A stretch of 64,000 bases of DNA from Marinobacter salexigens (lineage in GTDB: Bacteria > Pseudomonadota > Gammaproteobacteria > Pseudomonadales > Oleiphilaceae). The notes under the pieces were generated by a model, which worked only from the letters and a program-made list of their open reading frames with translations, was not told the origin of the DNA and ran no database searches. Each line of letters opens with the position of its first letter. The first letter of the stretch is position 1. Made by a program: the position numbers and the translations under genes. Where the stretch lies: positions 1,043,594-1,107,593 of the forward strand of contig NZ_JAHKPV010000001.1 in assembly GCF_018860765.1 (NCBI RefSeq), given 5' to 3'. Positions 30,080-37,847 of this stretch are shown here, piece by piece.

Positions 30080-30868
30080 TTAATGGATAACGTCGACCTT
30101 AACTTCAAAACTGCGATTGTCTGAGCGGCTGCTTTTCACGCTGTAAGCAATGCCTGATTGTTCGCGGGTGGATTGAGTAGACGCACTGCCTAATGAGACC
30201 CATTGGCCGGGCTCTACACGGCGAATGGTCACCAGAGCCTGCGTTTCATAACCTTCTAGCTCGGCAGGGTCGACCTCAAAAGATACAATGTTAAGTTCCA
30301 CTGCCTGATCTGAAATAACCTGAGGGCTAACAACAAACCCGCTGCGTGTTTCGACCTGAGTTAAAATAGCCGCCGGGTTCCTACCGCCACGCACAGCGAA
30401 GGGCAGGGTACGCACCTGACCTGATGTAATATGGGCAGATTGCCCGTCCATAACTACAAGGCTCCGTTCCCGCGAGCCGCTGGTGCTGGTAACGCGACGT
30501 TCTACGGTAACGCCAACTGTGTTTCTGGTTGTAGTAATGCCGCCGCCGGAGCCTTTGCCGCCAATATCTTCTGTAGAACGCACTGTGATTCGCAGCTGGG
30601 CTTGGGCTACATCAAGGGTTTCAACCAAGGTGCCGATTTCATCTAGCATTGACTGTGTTCCGCGAACCACAATCTGTTGGCCCCTAGCAGTAACTGCTAA
30701 GGATTCGCCCTGATACAGCTCCCGAATCTGCGCAGCAACGTCTTCAGCTGGCCGATTGTTGAGTTGATAAGCGCGGGAGTCCGCGTGTGCAGCGCCGGAG
30801 CCTGAGACGAGCGCCAGAGCAACGATAAAAACGAGGTGAGAGGTGAGGTTTCGTAGGCTCAATGACAT
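30080..30868 (-). CDS. Exported protein with secretin N-domain-like (NolW) region
   Basis: The 262-residue protein has a signal peptide ending near GAAHA, then a short secretin N-domain-like unit (YQLNNRPAEDVAAQIRELYQG...IVVRGTQSMLDEIGTLVETLDV) and a beta-rich C-terminal part. It is far too short to be a secretin and lacks the pore region. Such secretin-N proteins are common in pseudomonads, without known function. Convergent J-domain neighbour; divergent from the aroG leader. Confidence 0.7.
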   Translation of the reverse strand: MSLSLRNLTSHLVFIVALALVSGSGAAHADSRAYQLNNRPAEDVAAQIRELYQGESLAVTARGQQIVVRGTQSMLDEIGTLVETLDVAQAQLRITVRSTEDIGGKGSGGGITTTRNTVGVTVERRVTSTSGSRERSLVVMDGQSAHITSGQVRTLPFAVRGGRNPAAILTQVETRSGFVVSPQVISDQAVELNIVSFEVDPAELEGYETQALVTIRRVEPGQWVSLGSASTQSTREQSGIAYSVKSSRSDNRSFEVKVDVIH

Positions 30869-30929
30869 ATTTTGGCTCCCATTTTCCCGATAAACGCGGT
30901 TTGCCTGATAAAAAAGTCCGGTTTACGGG

Positions 30930-30959
30930 TTGCCAAGGTGAAAACCCGGGGTATATATT
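30930..30959 (+). promoter_or_regulatory. Candidate sigma-70 promoter for the aroG leader
   Basis: TTGCCA at 30930 and TATATT at 30954 are separated by 18 bases, a good sigma-70 match upstream of the leader ORF and attenuator. The predicted start point would fall only a few bases before the leader ATG at 30967, so either that ATG or this promoter assignment may be slightly wrong. Confidence 0.45.
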
Positions 30960-30966
30960 GATAAGC

Positions 30967-31104
30967 ATGAAGACGACACAAGCGATCTGTCAATTGAATG
31001 TTCTGCAAGCTTTCAGCCAAAAGGCGAAAGATGCGGTCGCTGCTGTGTTTTTTTGGTGGTTTGGTTATGGCTTTTATTTTAGCCAGCGTCTGGGCCGCCC
31101 ATAG
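30967..31104 (+). CDS. Putative aromatic-rich leader peptide upstream of aroG
   Basis: This short frame encodes 45 residues and contains the run FFWWFGYGFYF (codons 31048-31080): six Phe, two Trp and two Tyr among eleven codons, ending 24 bases before its stop. All three aromatic amino acids are represented, matching the end products that control DAHP synthase. It is followed by a hairpin and a strong terminator before aroG, the layout of ribosome-mediated attenuation. The start is uncertain because no good ribosome binding site precedes 30967; an internal start such as the TTG for residue 10 is possible. A second frame starting at ATG 31031, after AAGGCGAAAG, overlaps it and runs into aroG. 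Confidence 0.65.
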   Translation: MKTTQAICQLNVLQAFSQKAKDAVAAVFFWWFGYGFYFSQRLGRP

Positions 31105-31131
31105 CATCTTCAACAAACGAATAACGAGGAT

Positions 31132-31203
31132 GGCAGCCCGGGGAAAACCAGGCTGCCGTCGGACTCAGAAAGCCCCGACTGGTAGCCCAGCCGGGGCTTT
31201 TTT
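31132..31203 (+). promoter_or_regulatory. Candidate transcription attenuator (competing hairpins) before aroG
   Basis: GGCAGCC (31132-31138) pairs with GGCTGCC (31151-31157). A terminator follows: AAAGCCCCG (31169-31177) pairs perfectly with CGGGGCTTT (31192-31200), with an inner CTGG/CCAG stem and a run of six T. The CGGGG inside the first hairpin loop (31139-31143) can instead pair with CCCCG of the terminator 5' arm, giving a mutually exclusive antiterminator. It ends 31 bases before the aroG start. The terminator is clear; the switch is inferred. Confidence 0.7.
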
Positions 31204-31234
31204 GATTCTGATACAGGGAAACGGGAAAACAGAT

Positions 31235-32287
31235 ATGAACATGCCTTTGAACGCCGCCGGGAAAGATCAGGCCCTAAGTGCAGCCGCAACTCACCGTGAG
31301 GAGACCGCGCTACCTACGCCAGCTGAGCTACGCCAGCGCTTGCCTTTGGATGAGCGGCTTGCCCGACAGGTGAGCAGGCACCGGCAAGCGATTCGCAATA
31401 TTTTGCACGGCTCAGATGAGCGCACGTTGATCGTCGTCGGCCCCTGTTCGATTCACGATGAAGTAGCCGCGTTGGAGTATGGTGAAAAACTCAAAGCACT
31501 GGCAGACGCCGTCAGCGACCGCTGTCTAATTGTGATGCGCGCCTATCTGGAAAAGCCCAGAACAACCGTAGGGTGGAAGGGTTTGTTGTACGACCCCGAG
31601 CGCACAGGCACGGGCGATCTTAACGAAGGCTTGCTCCGTTCACGACGCTTGCTTCTTAACTTAGCCGAGATGGGGTTGCCATTGGCCACTGAAGCCTTGA
31701 GCCCTTTTGCCATGGATTACTTGGGGGACTTGGTGAGTTGGACTGCCATCGGAGCCCGCACCACCGAATCCCAGATTCACCGCGAGATGGTCAGTGGGCT
31801 GCCGATGCCCGCAGGTTTTAAAAATGGCACTGACGGTGGTATCAGCGTTGCGATTAATGCGATGAAGTCGGGAGCCCACCCGCATCACCACCTAGGGGTA
31901 TCCAGTCATGGCGCGCCGGTTATGGTTAGTACCCGGGGTAACCCAGACACCCATCTTGTGCTGCGCGGCGGCAGGGGAATCACCAATTACGATGAAGTCA
32001 GCATTCAGCATGCCGTGAAGAGTCTGTCTGAAGCAGAGCTGTGCGCAGCCATTATGGTAGATTGCAGCCACGATAACGCCTGCAAACAGGCTGAGCGGCA
32101 GATCGATGTAGCCCGTGAAGTGATGCGCCAGAAGCATTCGGGTACCGCTGGTATTCGTGGGCTGATGCTAGAGAGTTTTTTAGAGGCAGGCCGACAAAAC
32201 GACGGTGACGACCTGCGCTATGGATGCTCTATTACTGACCCATGCCTGAGCTGGGATCAGACGGAGGCTCTGCTCCGCTCACTGTAG
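31235..32287 (+). CDS. aroG: 3-deoxy-7-phosphoheptulonate (DAHP) synthase, class I
   Basis: This enzyme joins phosphoenolpyruvate and erythrose-4-phosphate, the first step of the shikimate pathway. The 350-residue protein shows VGPCSIHD (residues 68-75), ARTTESQIHRE, GFKNGTDGG and LVLRGGRGITNYD, the conserved active-site blocks of the E. coli AroFGH type. I chose the ATG at 31235 because upstream sequence is better explained as an attenuator; the frame is open further back to 30998. Which aromatic acid inhibits the enzyme cannot be told by eye. Its 3' end overlaps the convergent LysE gene by 56 bases. Confidence 0.94.
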   Translation: MNMPLNAAGKDQALSAAATHREETALPTPAELRQRLPLDERLARQVSRHRQAIRNILHGSDERTLIVVGPCSIHDEVAALEYGEKLKALADAVSDRCLIVMRAYLEKPRTTVGWKGLLYDPERTGTGDLNEGLLRSRRLLLNLAEMGLPLATEALSPFAMDYLGDLVSWTAIGARTTESQIHREMVSGLPMPAGFKNGTDGGISVAINAMKSGAHPHHHLGVSSHGAPVMVSTRGNPDTHLVLRGGRGITNYDEVSIQHAVKSLSEAELCAAIMVDCSHDNACKQAERQIDVAREVMRQKHSGTAGIRGLMLESFLEAGRQNDGDDLRYGCSITDPCLSWDQTEALLRSL

Positions 32288-32903
32288 AGAGTAAGAGGTG
32301 GCCTGCCAGTAATAGCAGAACACCACCCATGAGCCGGTCTAGCCAATGGCCAAACCGGTTAAAACCTTTGCGAACGGCGGGCAGGGTGAAGAATATGGCA
32401 ACCAGAACGAACCAAACCCCTGTAGCCAGCGCCATATAAGCGCCATAGCTTGCCTGAATCGCTACTGGAGTGCCCGGGCTGATCACTACCGAAAACAGCG
32501 AAACAAAGAACAGGGTCGCTTTGGGGTTCAGAGCATTGGTTAAGAACCCCAGACGTAGTGCGGCAAAACTGGACTGCAATGTGTGCGGCTCGGTTTCCAC
32601 ATGAATTCCGCCCGCTCGGGCCCTGAGGCACTGCACAGCAATCCAGATTAAATACAAAGCCCCGGCAATCTTAAGTATGGTAAATAGCAGTATCGATTGC
32701 TGAATAATCAACCCAATACCCAGCAGCGAATAGCTTACGTGCACCAGAATGCCAGCACCGATACCTATGGCAGTGAGTAGCGCATTCCGGCGGCTTTGGC
32801 ACAGCGCCTGTCGGATCATTACCGCAAGGTCTGGTCCCGGGCTGGCAACAGCCAGCAGATGCACAAGCGCCACAGTGAAAAATTCCGGCCAATAATTGTT
32901 CAT
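32232..32903 (-). CDS. LysE/RhtB family amino-acid exporter
   Basis: The 223-residue protein has six hydrophobic segments and the family signature VASPGPDLAVMIRQAL near the N-terminus. Such exporters pump out amino acids such as lysine, threonine or homoserine; the substrate here is unknown. Its 3' end overlaps the convergent aroG by 56 bases, an unusually long antisense overlap. Divergent from the dehydrogenase gene, with 217 bases between. Confidence 0.88.
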   Translation of the reverse strand: MNNYWPEFFTVALVHLLAVASPGPDLAVMIRQALCQSRRNALLTAIGIGAGILVHVSYSLLGIGLIIQQSILLFTILKIAGALYLIWIAVQCLRARAGGIHVETEPHTLQSSFAALRLGFLTNALNPKATLFFVSLFSVVISPGTPVAIQASYGAYMALATGVWFVLVAIFFTLPAVRKGFNRFGHWLDRLMGGVLLLLAGHLLLSTVSGAEPPSDPSSGMGQ

Positions 32904-33120
32904 ACCTAAGGTTCTCGTTAACTATCAGAATTACGGGTAAAGGCTTATGGATAAAAATGCAGAGATTGCCAGAGTCTGTATAGGGCTGTCAGCATAAACC
33001 CAGTCGCCGGTTTTTTCACCTACCGCACAAAACAATCCCGGCCTCTATACTGGCGTATACTCGATTGAAGATTTCATCCACTTTCCCGGGCTTCGGGAGT
33101 ATCGGTTTGGAGACTAATTT

Positions 33121-34563
33121 ATGGAAAAGCGCGAAGTTGACGTTGCCATTATCGGTGCGGGCACTGCAGGAATGGTCGCCTATAGCCGCGTACGAAAAGT
33201 CACGGATAAGGTTGTGTTGATCGAAAGCGACCAGTACGGCACTACCTGTGCGAGAGTGGGCTGTATGCCAAGTAAACTTCTGCTTGCAGCTGCGAATAGC
33301 GCTTACCAGATGGCTCAGGCAGATCTTTTCGGAGTGTCTGCGGGCAAGATTACCGTAGACGGCAAAGCAGTTATGGCGCGAGTGCGCTCGGAGCGCGACC
33401 GGTTTGTCGGTTCGGTTCTCCGCTCCGTAGAAAAATTCTCTGAAGAGCACAAAATCAAAGGCCATGCTCGCTTTGCAGGGCCAAACCGCCTCATTGTCGA
33501 CAACGATATCGAAATAAACGCCAAGCGTATCGTTATCGCTACCGGCTCTCGCCCCAACATTCCGGGGTTTTTGAAAGAAGCAAAAGACCGTTTGGTAGTA
33601 AATGACGATATTTTCGAATGGCAGGATTTGCCCGAATCGGTGGTGGTCTTTGGCCCAGGTGTGATCGGCTTGGAGCTAGGCCAGGCACTCAGCCGTCTAG
33701 GTGTTCGGGTAAGAATGTTCGGTGTGGGTGGCGCCGTTGGGCCGATTCAGGACGACAGTATCCGTGCCTATGCACTCAAGCGCTTCAATGAGGAGTTCCC
33801 GCTGGATCCGGATGGCGATGTGAAGCGGATTGAGCGCGTGGATGGAGGTGTGGCGGTTACATTCATTGATGGCAGCGCGGGCGAGAAAACCGAAACATTC
33901 GAATATTTGCTCGCGGCGACGGGGCGCAGGCCAAATGTCGACGGCTTGGATATACAAAATGCGGACATTGAATTAGACGACAAAGGCATGCCCCTTTATG
34001 ACCCGCATACACTTCAGTGCGGGCAAAGCCACATATTCATTGCGGGTGATGCGAACAACCATTTGCCTCTGTTGCACGAAGCCGCAGATGAAGGTCAGAT
34101 TGCTGGTAATAATGCGGCGTCTTACCCGGAAGTAAGAGCAGGCAAAAGAAACACCCCCCTTGCAGTTGTGTTTACCGACCCCCAGATAGTTAGTGTAGGG
34201 TTAACGATTAATGAAGTGGATGAGCGTTGTGGCGGCTGCTTTGCAGTAGGCGAAGTGTCGTTTGAAAATCAGGGGCGTAGCCGTGTGATGGGTAAAAACA
34301 GTGGCTTGCTGCGGGTATACGGCGAGCATGGAAGCGGGTTATTTATGGGTGCAGAAATGTTTGGCCCGGCGGCCGAGCACATAGCCCACTTGCTGGCATG
34401 GTCAGCGCAGCGCCGGTTAACCGTTAGCGAAATGCTGGAGATGCCGTTTTATCACCCGGTAATTGAGGAGGGCGTAAGAACGGCTCTAAGAGACCTCAAC
34501 CGAAACCTAAATATAGGTCCGGCTCCGGAGGGTGATTGCACGGATTGTGGCCCTGGTGTTTAA
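33121..34563 (+). CDS. Dihydrolipoamide-dehydrogenase-like flavoprotein disulfide reductase
   Basis: The 480-residue protein has the FAD-binding IIGAGTAGMVAYSRV, the redox disulfide Cys43/Cys48 in TTCARVGCMPSK, a second nucleotide-binding segment (VVVFGPGVIGLELGQAL) and the C-terminal YHPVIEEG that supplies the active-site His-Glu pair. It is not next to 2-oxoacid dehydrogenase genes, so it may be a stand-alone dihydrolipoamide dehydrogenase or a related disulfide reductase. A GGAG site precedes the ATG. Confidence 0.88.
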   Translation: MEKREVDVAIIGAGTAGMVAYSRVRKVTDKVVLIESDQYGTTCARVGCMPSKLLLAAANSAYQMAQADLFGVSAGKITVDGKAVMARVRSERDRFVGSVLRSVEKFSEEHKIKGHARFAGPNRLIVDNDIEINAKRIVIATGSRPNIPGFLKEAKDRLVVNDDIFEWQDLPESVVVFGPGVIGLELGQALSRLGVRVRMFGVGGAVGPIQDDSIRAYALKRFNEEFPLDPDGDVKRIERVDGGVAVTFIDGSAGEKTETFEYLLAATGRRPNVDGLDIQNADIELDDKGMPLYDPHTLQCGQSHIFIAGDANNHLPLLHEAADEGQIAGNNAASYPEVRAGKRNTPLAVVFTDPQIVSVGLTINEVDERCGGCFAVGEVSFENQGRSRVMGKNSGLLRVYGEHGSGLFMGAEMFGPAAEHIAHLLAWSAQRRLTVSEMLEMPFYHPVIEEGVRTALRDLNRNLNIGPAPEGDCTDCGPGV

Positions 34564-34681
34564 ACGCCCTAGAGATAAATTTCTGCTATGACCTAAATGG
34601 GATAACTCAACTTCACGAGAGCCTGAAGTTTTCGCTATTGTTAATTCAGGTTGAATTTTACAGCCACCAAGGAGGCATGTA

Positions 34682-35155
34682 ATGAGCAAAAACTTTATTG
34701 GTCTAGATAAAGAAAAAACGGTAAAGCTGGCCGATTCTCTCAACGATCTGCTGTCCAACTATCAAATTTTTTACATGAATGTGCGCGGTTATCATTGGAA
34801 CATCAAAGGCGATAACTTTTTTGAGCTGCATGTGAAATTTGAAGAGCTGTACGACGATCTGTTGTTAAAGATTGATGAGATCGCTGAGCGCGTTCTCACG
34901 TTGGGCCATCGCCCTTCTCATGCATACAGCACTTACATCGAGCGCTCGGAAATTCCTGAGCAGAAAAATGTTGCGGATGGCAAAGAGGCCATGAACAACA
35001 TTGTCGATAGCTTTGCCAAGTTGATCGGCAAGCAGCGGGACTTGCTAAGCCTTGCAGGCGATGCAGAAGATGAAGGCACCGTTGCTTTGATGAGTGATTA
35101 CATTTCCCAGCAGGAAAAAACGGTCTGGATGTATCGCAGCTATTTGGGCCACTAA
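34682..35155 (+). CDS. dps: Dps-family ferritin-like DNA-protection protein
   Basis: Dps forms dodecamers that oxidise and store iron with peroxide, and often coat DNA in stationary phase. The 157-residue protein has the ferroxidase-centre pattern VRGYHWNIKGDNFFELHVKFEELYDDL (split: His38, His50, and the acidic residues after it). The N-terminus is short and only mildly basic, so DNA binding is uncertain. A very strong AAGGAGG ribosome binding site precedes the ATG, suggesting high expression, and a terminator follows. Confidence 0.93.
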   Translation: MSKNFIGLDKEKTVKLADSLNDLLSNYQIFYMNVRGYHWNIKGDNFFELHVKFEELYDDLLLKIDEIAERVLTLGHRPSHAYSTYIERSEIPEQKNVADGKEAMNNIVDSFAKLIGKQRDLLSLAGDAEDEGTVALMSDYISQQEKTVWMYRSYLGH

Positions 35156-35169
35156 GTCCCGGAAGCAAT

Positions 35170-35199
35170 AAAAAGGCGGCCCGACGGCCGCCTTTTTTA
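35170..35199 (+). terminator. Bidirectional intrinsic terminator after dps
   Basis: AAAAAGGCGGC pairs with GCCGCCTTTTT over a six-base loop, followed by more T. It separates dps from the convergent flavoprotein gene and can act on both strands. Confidence 0.92.
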
Positions 35200-35220
35200 T
35201 ATCTGCATGAAATGTGCGCG

Positions 35221-36345
35221 TTACGAATTCGCGGCTAGAGCTGGCACGTCTTGATGCAGAAACCACTTTTCTGTGATCACCTTGCGCGTAAACCAGTGTG
35301 ATCGCATTAGCGTGGCGGCCAAGGGCATTTTGACCCAGCCCGGCACTTGAAAACCATCCTCGGTAACCGAGCCTCGATGGCCAAAACGCTCCGCAATAGC
35401 ATCGGCGTAGGCCTGCAAGGAAGTGGCAGAAAAGTCTGGCGCTTGCAGGATTACGTCAGCCGCCAATAATGCAGATTCAACGGCCGGGCGAATCCCTTCA
35501 CCGCTTTGGGTATAAGCAAGCCCCGCAGCATCGCCAATGAGCAAAAGGCCGTCGTCGAGCAGCGCTCGCCCGGCATGGTCATAGAGCAAATAAGCGTGAC
35601 CTTTGAAACGGCTGGGCAGGTCTGCTGGAACCTTGCCTTTAGTTTTCATGGCCTCCACAAAATCCTGCAAATGGTCCGTCAGTTTGTGGTTGTCTTCCCG
35701 CCCGAGGCCAACGTTTAAGTAGTTACCCTTGCGGAAGACCCAAGCGTAACCTTTTAGGTCTTTGCAAAACCAAAGCTCGGGCGTGTCTCCTCGAGCTTCG
35801 CAGGCCTTTGCTTGTTCGTGAGTCATTTCAAACTCGATTTCTTTGGCGGCCACGACGGTCTCGTGGCTGCCCGGGCCGTTGCCAACCAGCCTGGCAACCG
35901 GGCAGAAGTGCCCGCCTGCGCCAACAATTAATGGCGCCGACCAGGTATCGTTGACCACCCAGTTGCCCTCTTTGCGAGTAATCGTTTTAACGGGTGTGCC
36001 AAGCTGTTTAGGGGTAGTTGTGCGCTTCAGTAGATAATCATCGAACTCGCAGCGCCTTATGCCATAGCTGACGACACTGCCATGATCATTTTCAACCGCC
36101 GTTTGCCCCATCATGCCGATCCGGAAACGGCGTATGGGTTGAAGCGTCCGCCCATTACCGTAATCGGCAAGGTTGATGTCCAAAGTTTCAATCACAGAGG
36201 GTGTCACCCAGCCTGCGCAGGTTTTGTCCCGGGGGAAAGCGTGTTTGTCGATCAGCAGGGCACACTTGCCGCTACCCTCAAGGGCTTTCGCGAGAGTAGA
36301 TCCTGCCGGGCCAGCGCCAACAATAATCAGGTCATACGTTTCCAT
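35221..36345 (-). CDS. Geranylgeranyl-reductase-like FAD-dependent oxidoreductase
   Basis: The 374-residue flavoprotein has the FAD-binding IIVGAGPAGSTLAKAL at the N-terminus and LLIGDAAGLAYTQSGEGIRPAVESALLA as the second FAD segment, typical of the geranylgeranyl reductase/para-hydroxybenzoate hydroxylase group. CAGWVTPSV near residue 43 resembles the C-G-G-W region of this family. It overlaps no gene but starts 11 bases after cfa, so the pair probably acts on membrane lipids. The start METYDL is preferred over an upstream TTG. Confidence 0.8.
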   Translation of the reverse strand: METYDLIIVGAGPAGSTLAKALEGSGKCALLIDKHAFPRDKTCAGWVTPSVIETLDINLADYGNGRTLQPIRRFRIGMMGQTAVENDHGSVVSYGIRRCEFDDYLLKRTTTPKQLGTPVKTITRKEGNWVVNDTWSAPLIVGAGGHFCPVARLVGNGPGSHETVVAAKEIEFEMTHEQAKACEARGDTPELWFCKDLKGYAWVFRKGNYLNVGLGREDNHKLTDHLQDFVEAMKTKGKVPADLPSRFKGHAYLLYDHAGRALLDDGLLLIGDAAGLAYTQSGEGIRPAVESALLAADVILQAPDFSATSLQAYADAIAERFGHRGSVTEDGFQVPGWVKMPLAATLMRSHWFTRKVITEKWFLHQDVPALAANS

Positions 36346-36356
36346 GTGCGATAACC

Positions 36357-37673
36357 TCAAACGCTTTCAGGTGCTGCGGGGAAGGTGTAAAGGTCCTGAC
36401 GAGTTACAGGTAGCTGATTACTATCGCCATGGGTAAATACAACCTGAAATAGCTGCAGAGACCCCGCCCGAAAAGCGGCAATAGAGCCTGCCAGATACAT
36501 GCGCCAAGCTCGGGTAAAATACTCGTCGTACATCTCAGTGATTGCGCTTTGCGCCCCATCAAAGCGTTCCATCCAAACGCTCAAAGTGCGGGCATAGTGG
36601 AGCCTCAGGTTCTCTACATCGAGCACACAAAAATCGCTGTGCTCACACAGGCCCATTATCTCGCCGATACTAGGGGGGTAAGCGCCGGGGAAGATGCGCT
36701 TTTCTATCCATGCGTTCATCAACATGGGCCTGTTGCGGCCAATGCTGTGAATGAGTGCTATGCCATTGGGCTTTAGTGAGCGTTTAATCAGCTCTGACAA
36801 CTCAGTGAAATTATCTTTGCCCACATGCTCTAACATGCCAACCGACACAAAGGCATCGTACTGGCCATGAATGTTTCGGTAGTCGTCTTTAATATACTCA
36901 ATTTGTGTGTGCAGCCCTTGCTTGCGGGCCTGCGCTTGAGCATAAGCAATTTGCTCCTCCGAAATATTGTAGGCGTGAACCTTAACTCCGTAATGTCGTG
37001 CCATGTAACGCGCCAGACCACCCCAGCCGCAACCGGCTTCAACGACGGTCATGCCGGGTTTGAGTCTGAGCTTTCTGCAAATATACTCCAGCTTTGCCAA
37101 CTGTGCTTGCTCTAAACTCAGTTCCGGGCGCTCATAGTAGGCGCAGGTGTACTGCATTTCGGCCTGATCAAGCCAAAGCCGATAGAAGTCGTTGCCTAGA
37201 TCGTAGTGGTGGCGAATGTTTTCCGGTGCTTCCGAAGGACCTGTTGAGCGGGGCGCATGGTTCCGCCATAGAGCCTCAAGCCAACGTGGCCACTTTTGGC
37301 GAGCCTGATGAATAGTCCGGTAGAGCGATTCCATCAGCTCGGGCAGATCGCCCTCCACATCTAGGCGCCCGGCACTGTATAGGTCGCCAAAAGCGAGATT
37401 AGGGTTGGCGACCAACGCGTATAGCGCTTTTGGGTCGGCTAGATAAACGGTAAACAGTGCAGGTTGCCCATGGGGTTCAATTTCATCGTTGTTCCATAAG
37501 CGGAATCGAATGGGAGGAGACCCTGCCATGCGCATGAGCTTGGCTACCAGCCAACGCTCGTGGGAATGTGGTTCGCGAGTTACCTGAGTGTCCTGCAGGG
37601 GCAGGTTTAGGACGTGGGATTGGTGGGTGAGGCTGTGCTGGGGGGCGCTTTTTCGAGCGCTATTCTTATTCAC
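36357..37673 (-). CDS. cfa: Cyclopropane-fatty-acyl-phospholipid synthase
   Basis: Cfa uses S-adenosylmethionine to add a methylene bridge to unsaturated phospholipid acyl chains. The 438-residue protein has a distinct N-terminal domain, HYDLGNDFYRLWLDQAEMQY, the SAM loop VVEAGCGWGGLARYMA and VGMLEHVGKDNF. Its length exceeds E. coli Cfa by about 55 residues, mainly at the N-terminus. It is immediately followed by the flavoprotein gene, suggesting a two-gene operon that modifies acyl chains. Confidence 0.93.
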   Translation of the reverse strand: MNKNSARKSAPQHSLTHQSHVLNLPLQDTQVTREPHSHERWLVAKLMRMAGSPPIRFRLWNNDEIEPHGQPALFTVYLADPKALYALVANPNLAFGDLYSAGRLDVEGDLPELMESLYRTIHQARQKWPRWLEALWRNHAPRSTGPSEAPENIRHHYDLGNDFYRLWLDQAEMQYTCAYYERPELSLEQAQLAKLEYICRKLRLKPGMTVVEAGCGWGGLARYMARHYGVKVHAYNISEEQIAYAQAQARKQGLHTQIEYIKDDYRNIHGQYDAFVSVGMLEHVGKDNFTELSELIKRSLKPNGIALIHSIGRNRPMLMNAWIEKRIFPGAYPPSIGEIMGLCEHSDFCVLDVENLRLHYARTLSVWMERFDGAQSAITEMYDEYFTRAWRMYLAGSIAAFRAGSLQLFQVVFTHGDSNQLPVTRQDLYTFPAAPESV

Positions 37674-37847
37674 GGACTCTGCTCCCTTTTTTACCCTAAC
37701 ATTGCTGTTCAGGCTGGCGATTGTGCGCCGAGGCTTATCCCGAATACTTGTCTGAGAATTGTTGGTTACTTACTAAGTATAGAGAGTGTTTTGTGTTTGT
37801 CAGGTATGCAGTCGCAGCCGGGCTTGGCGACCCGGCTGCGCCACAAG

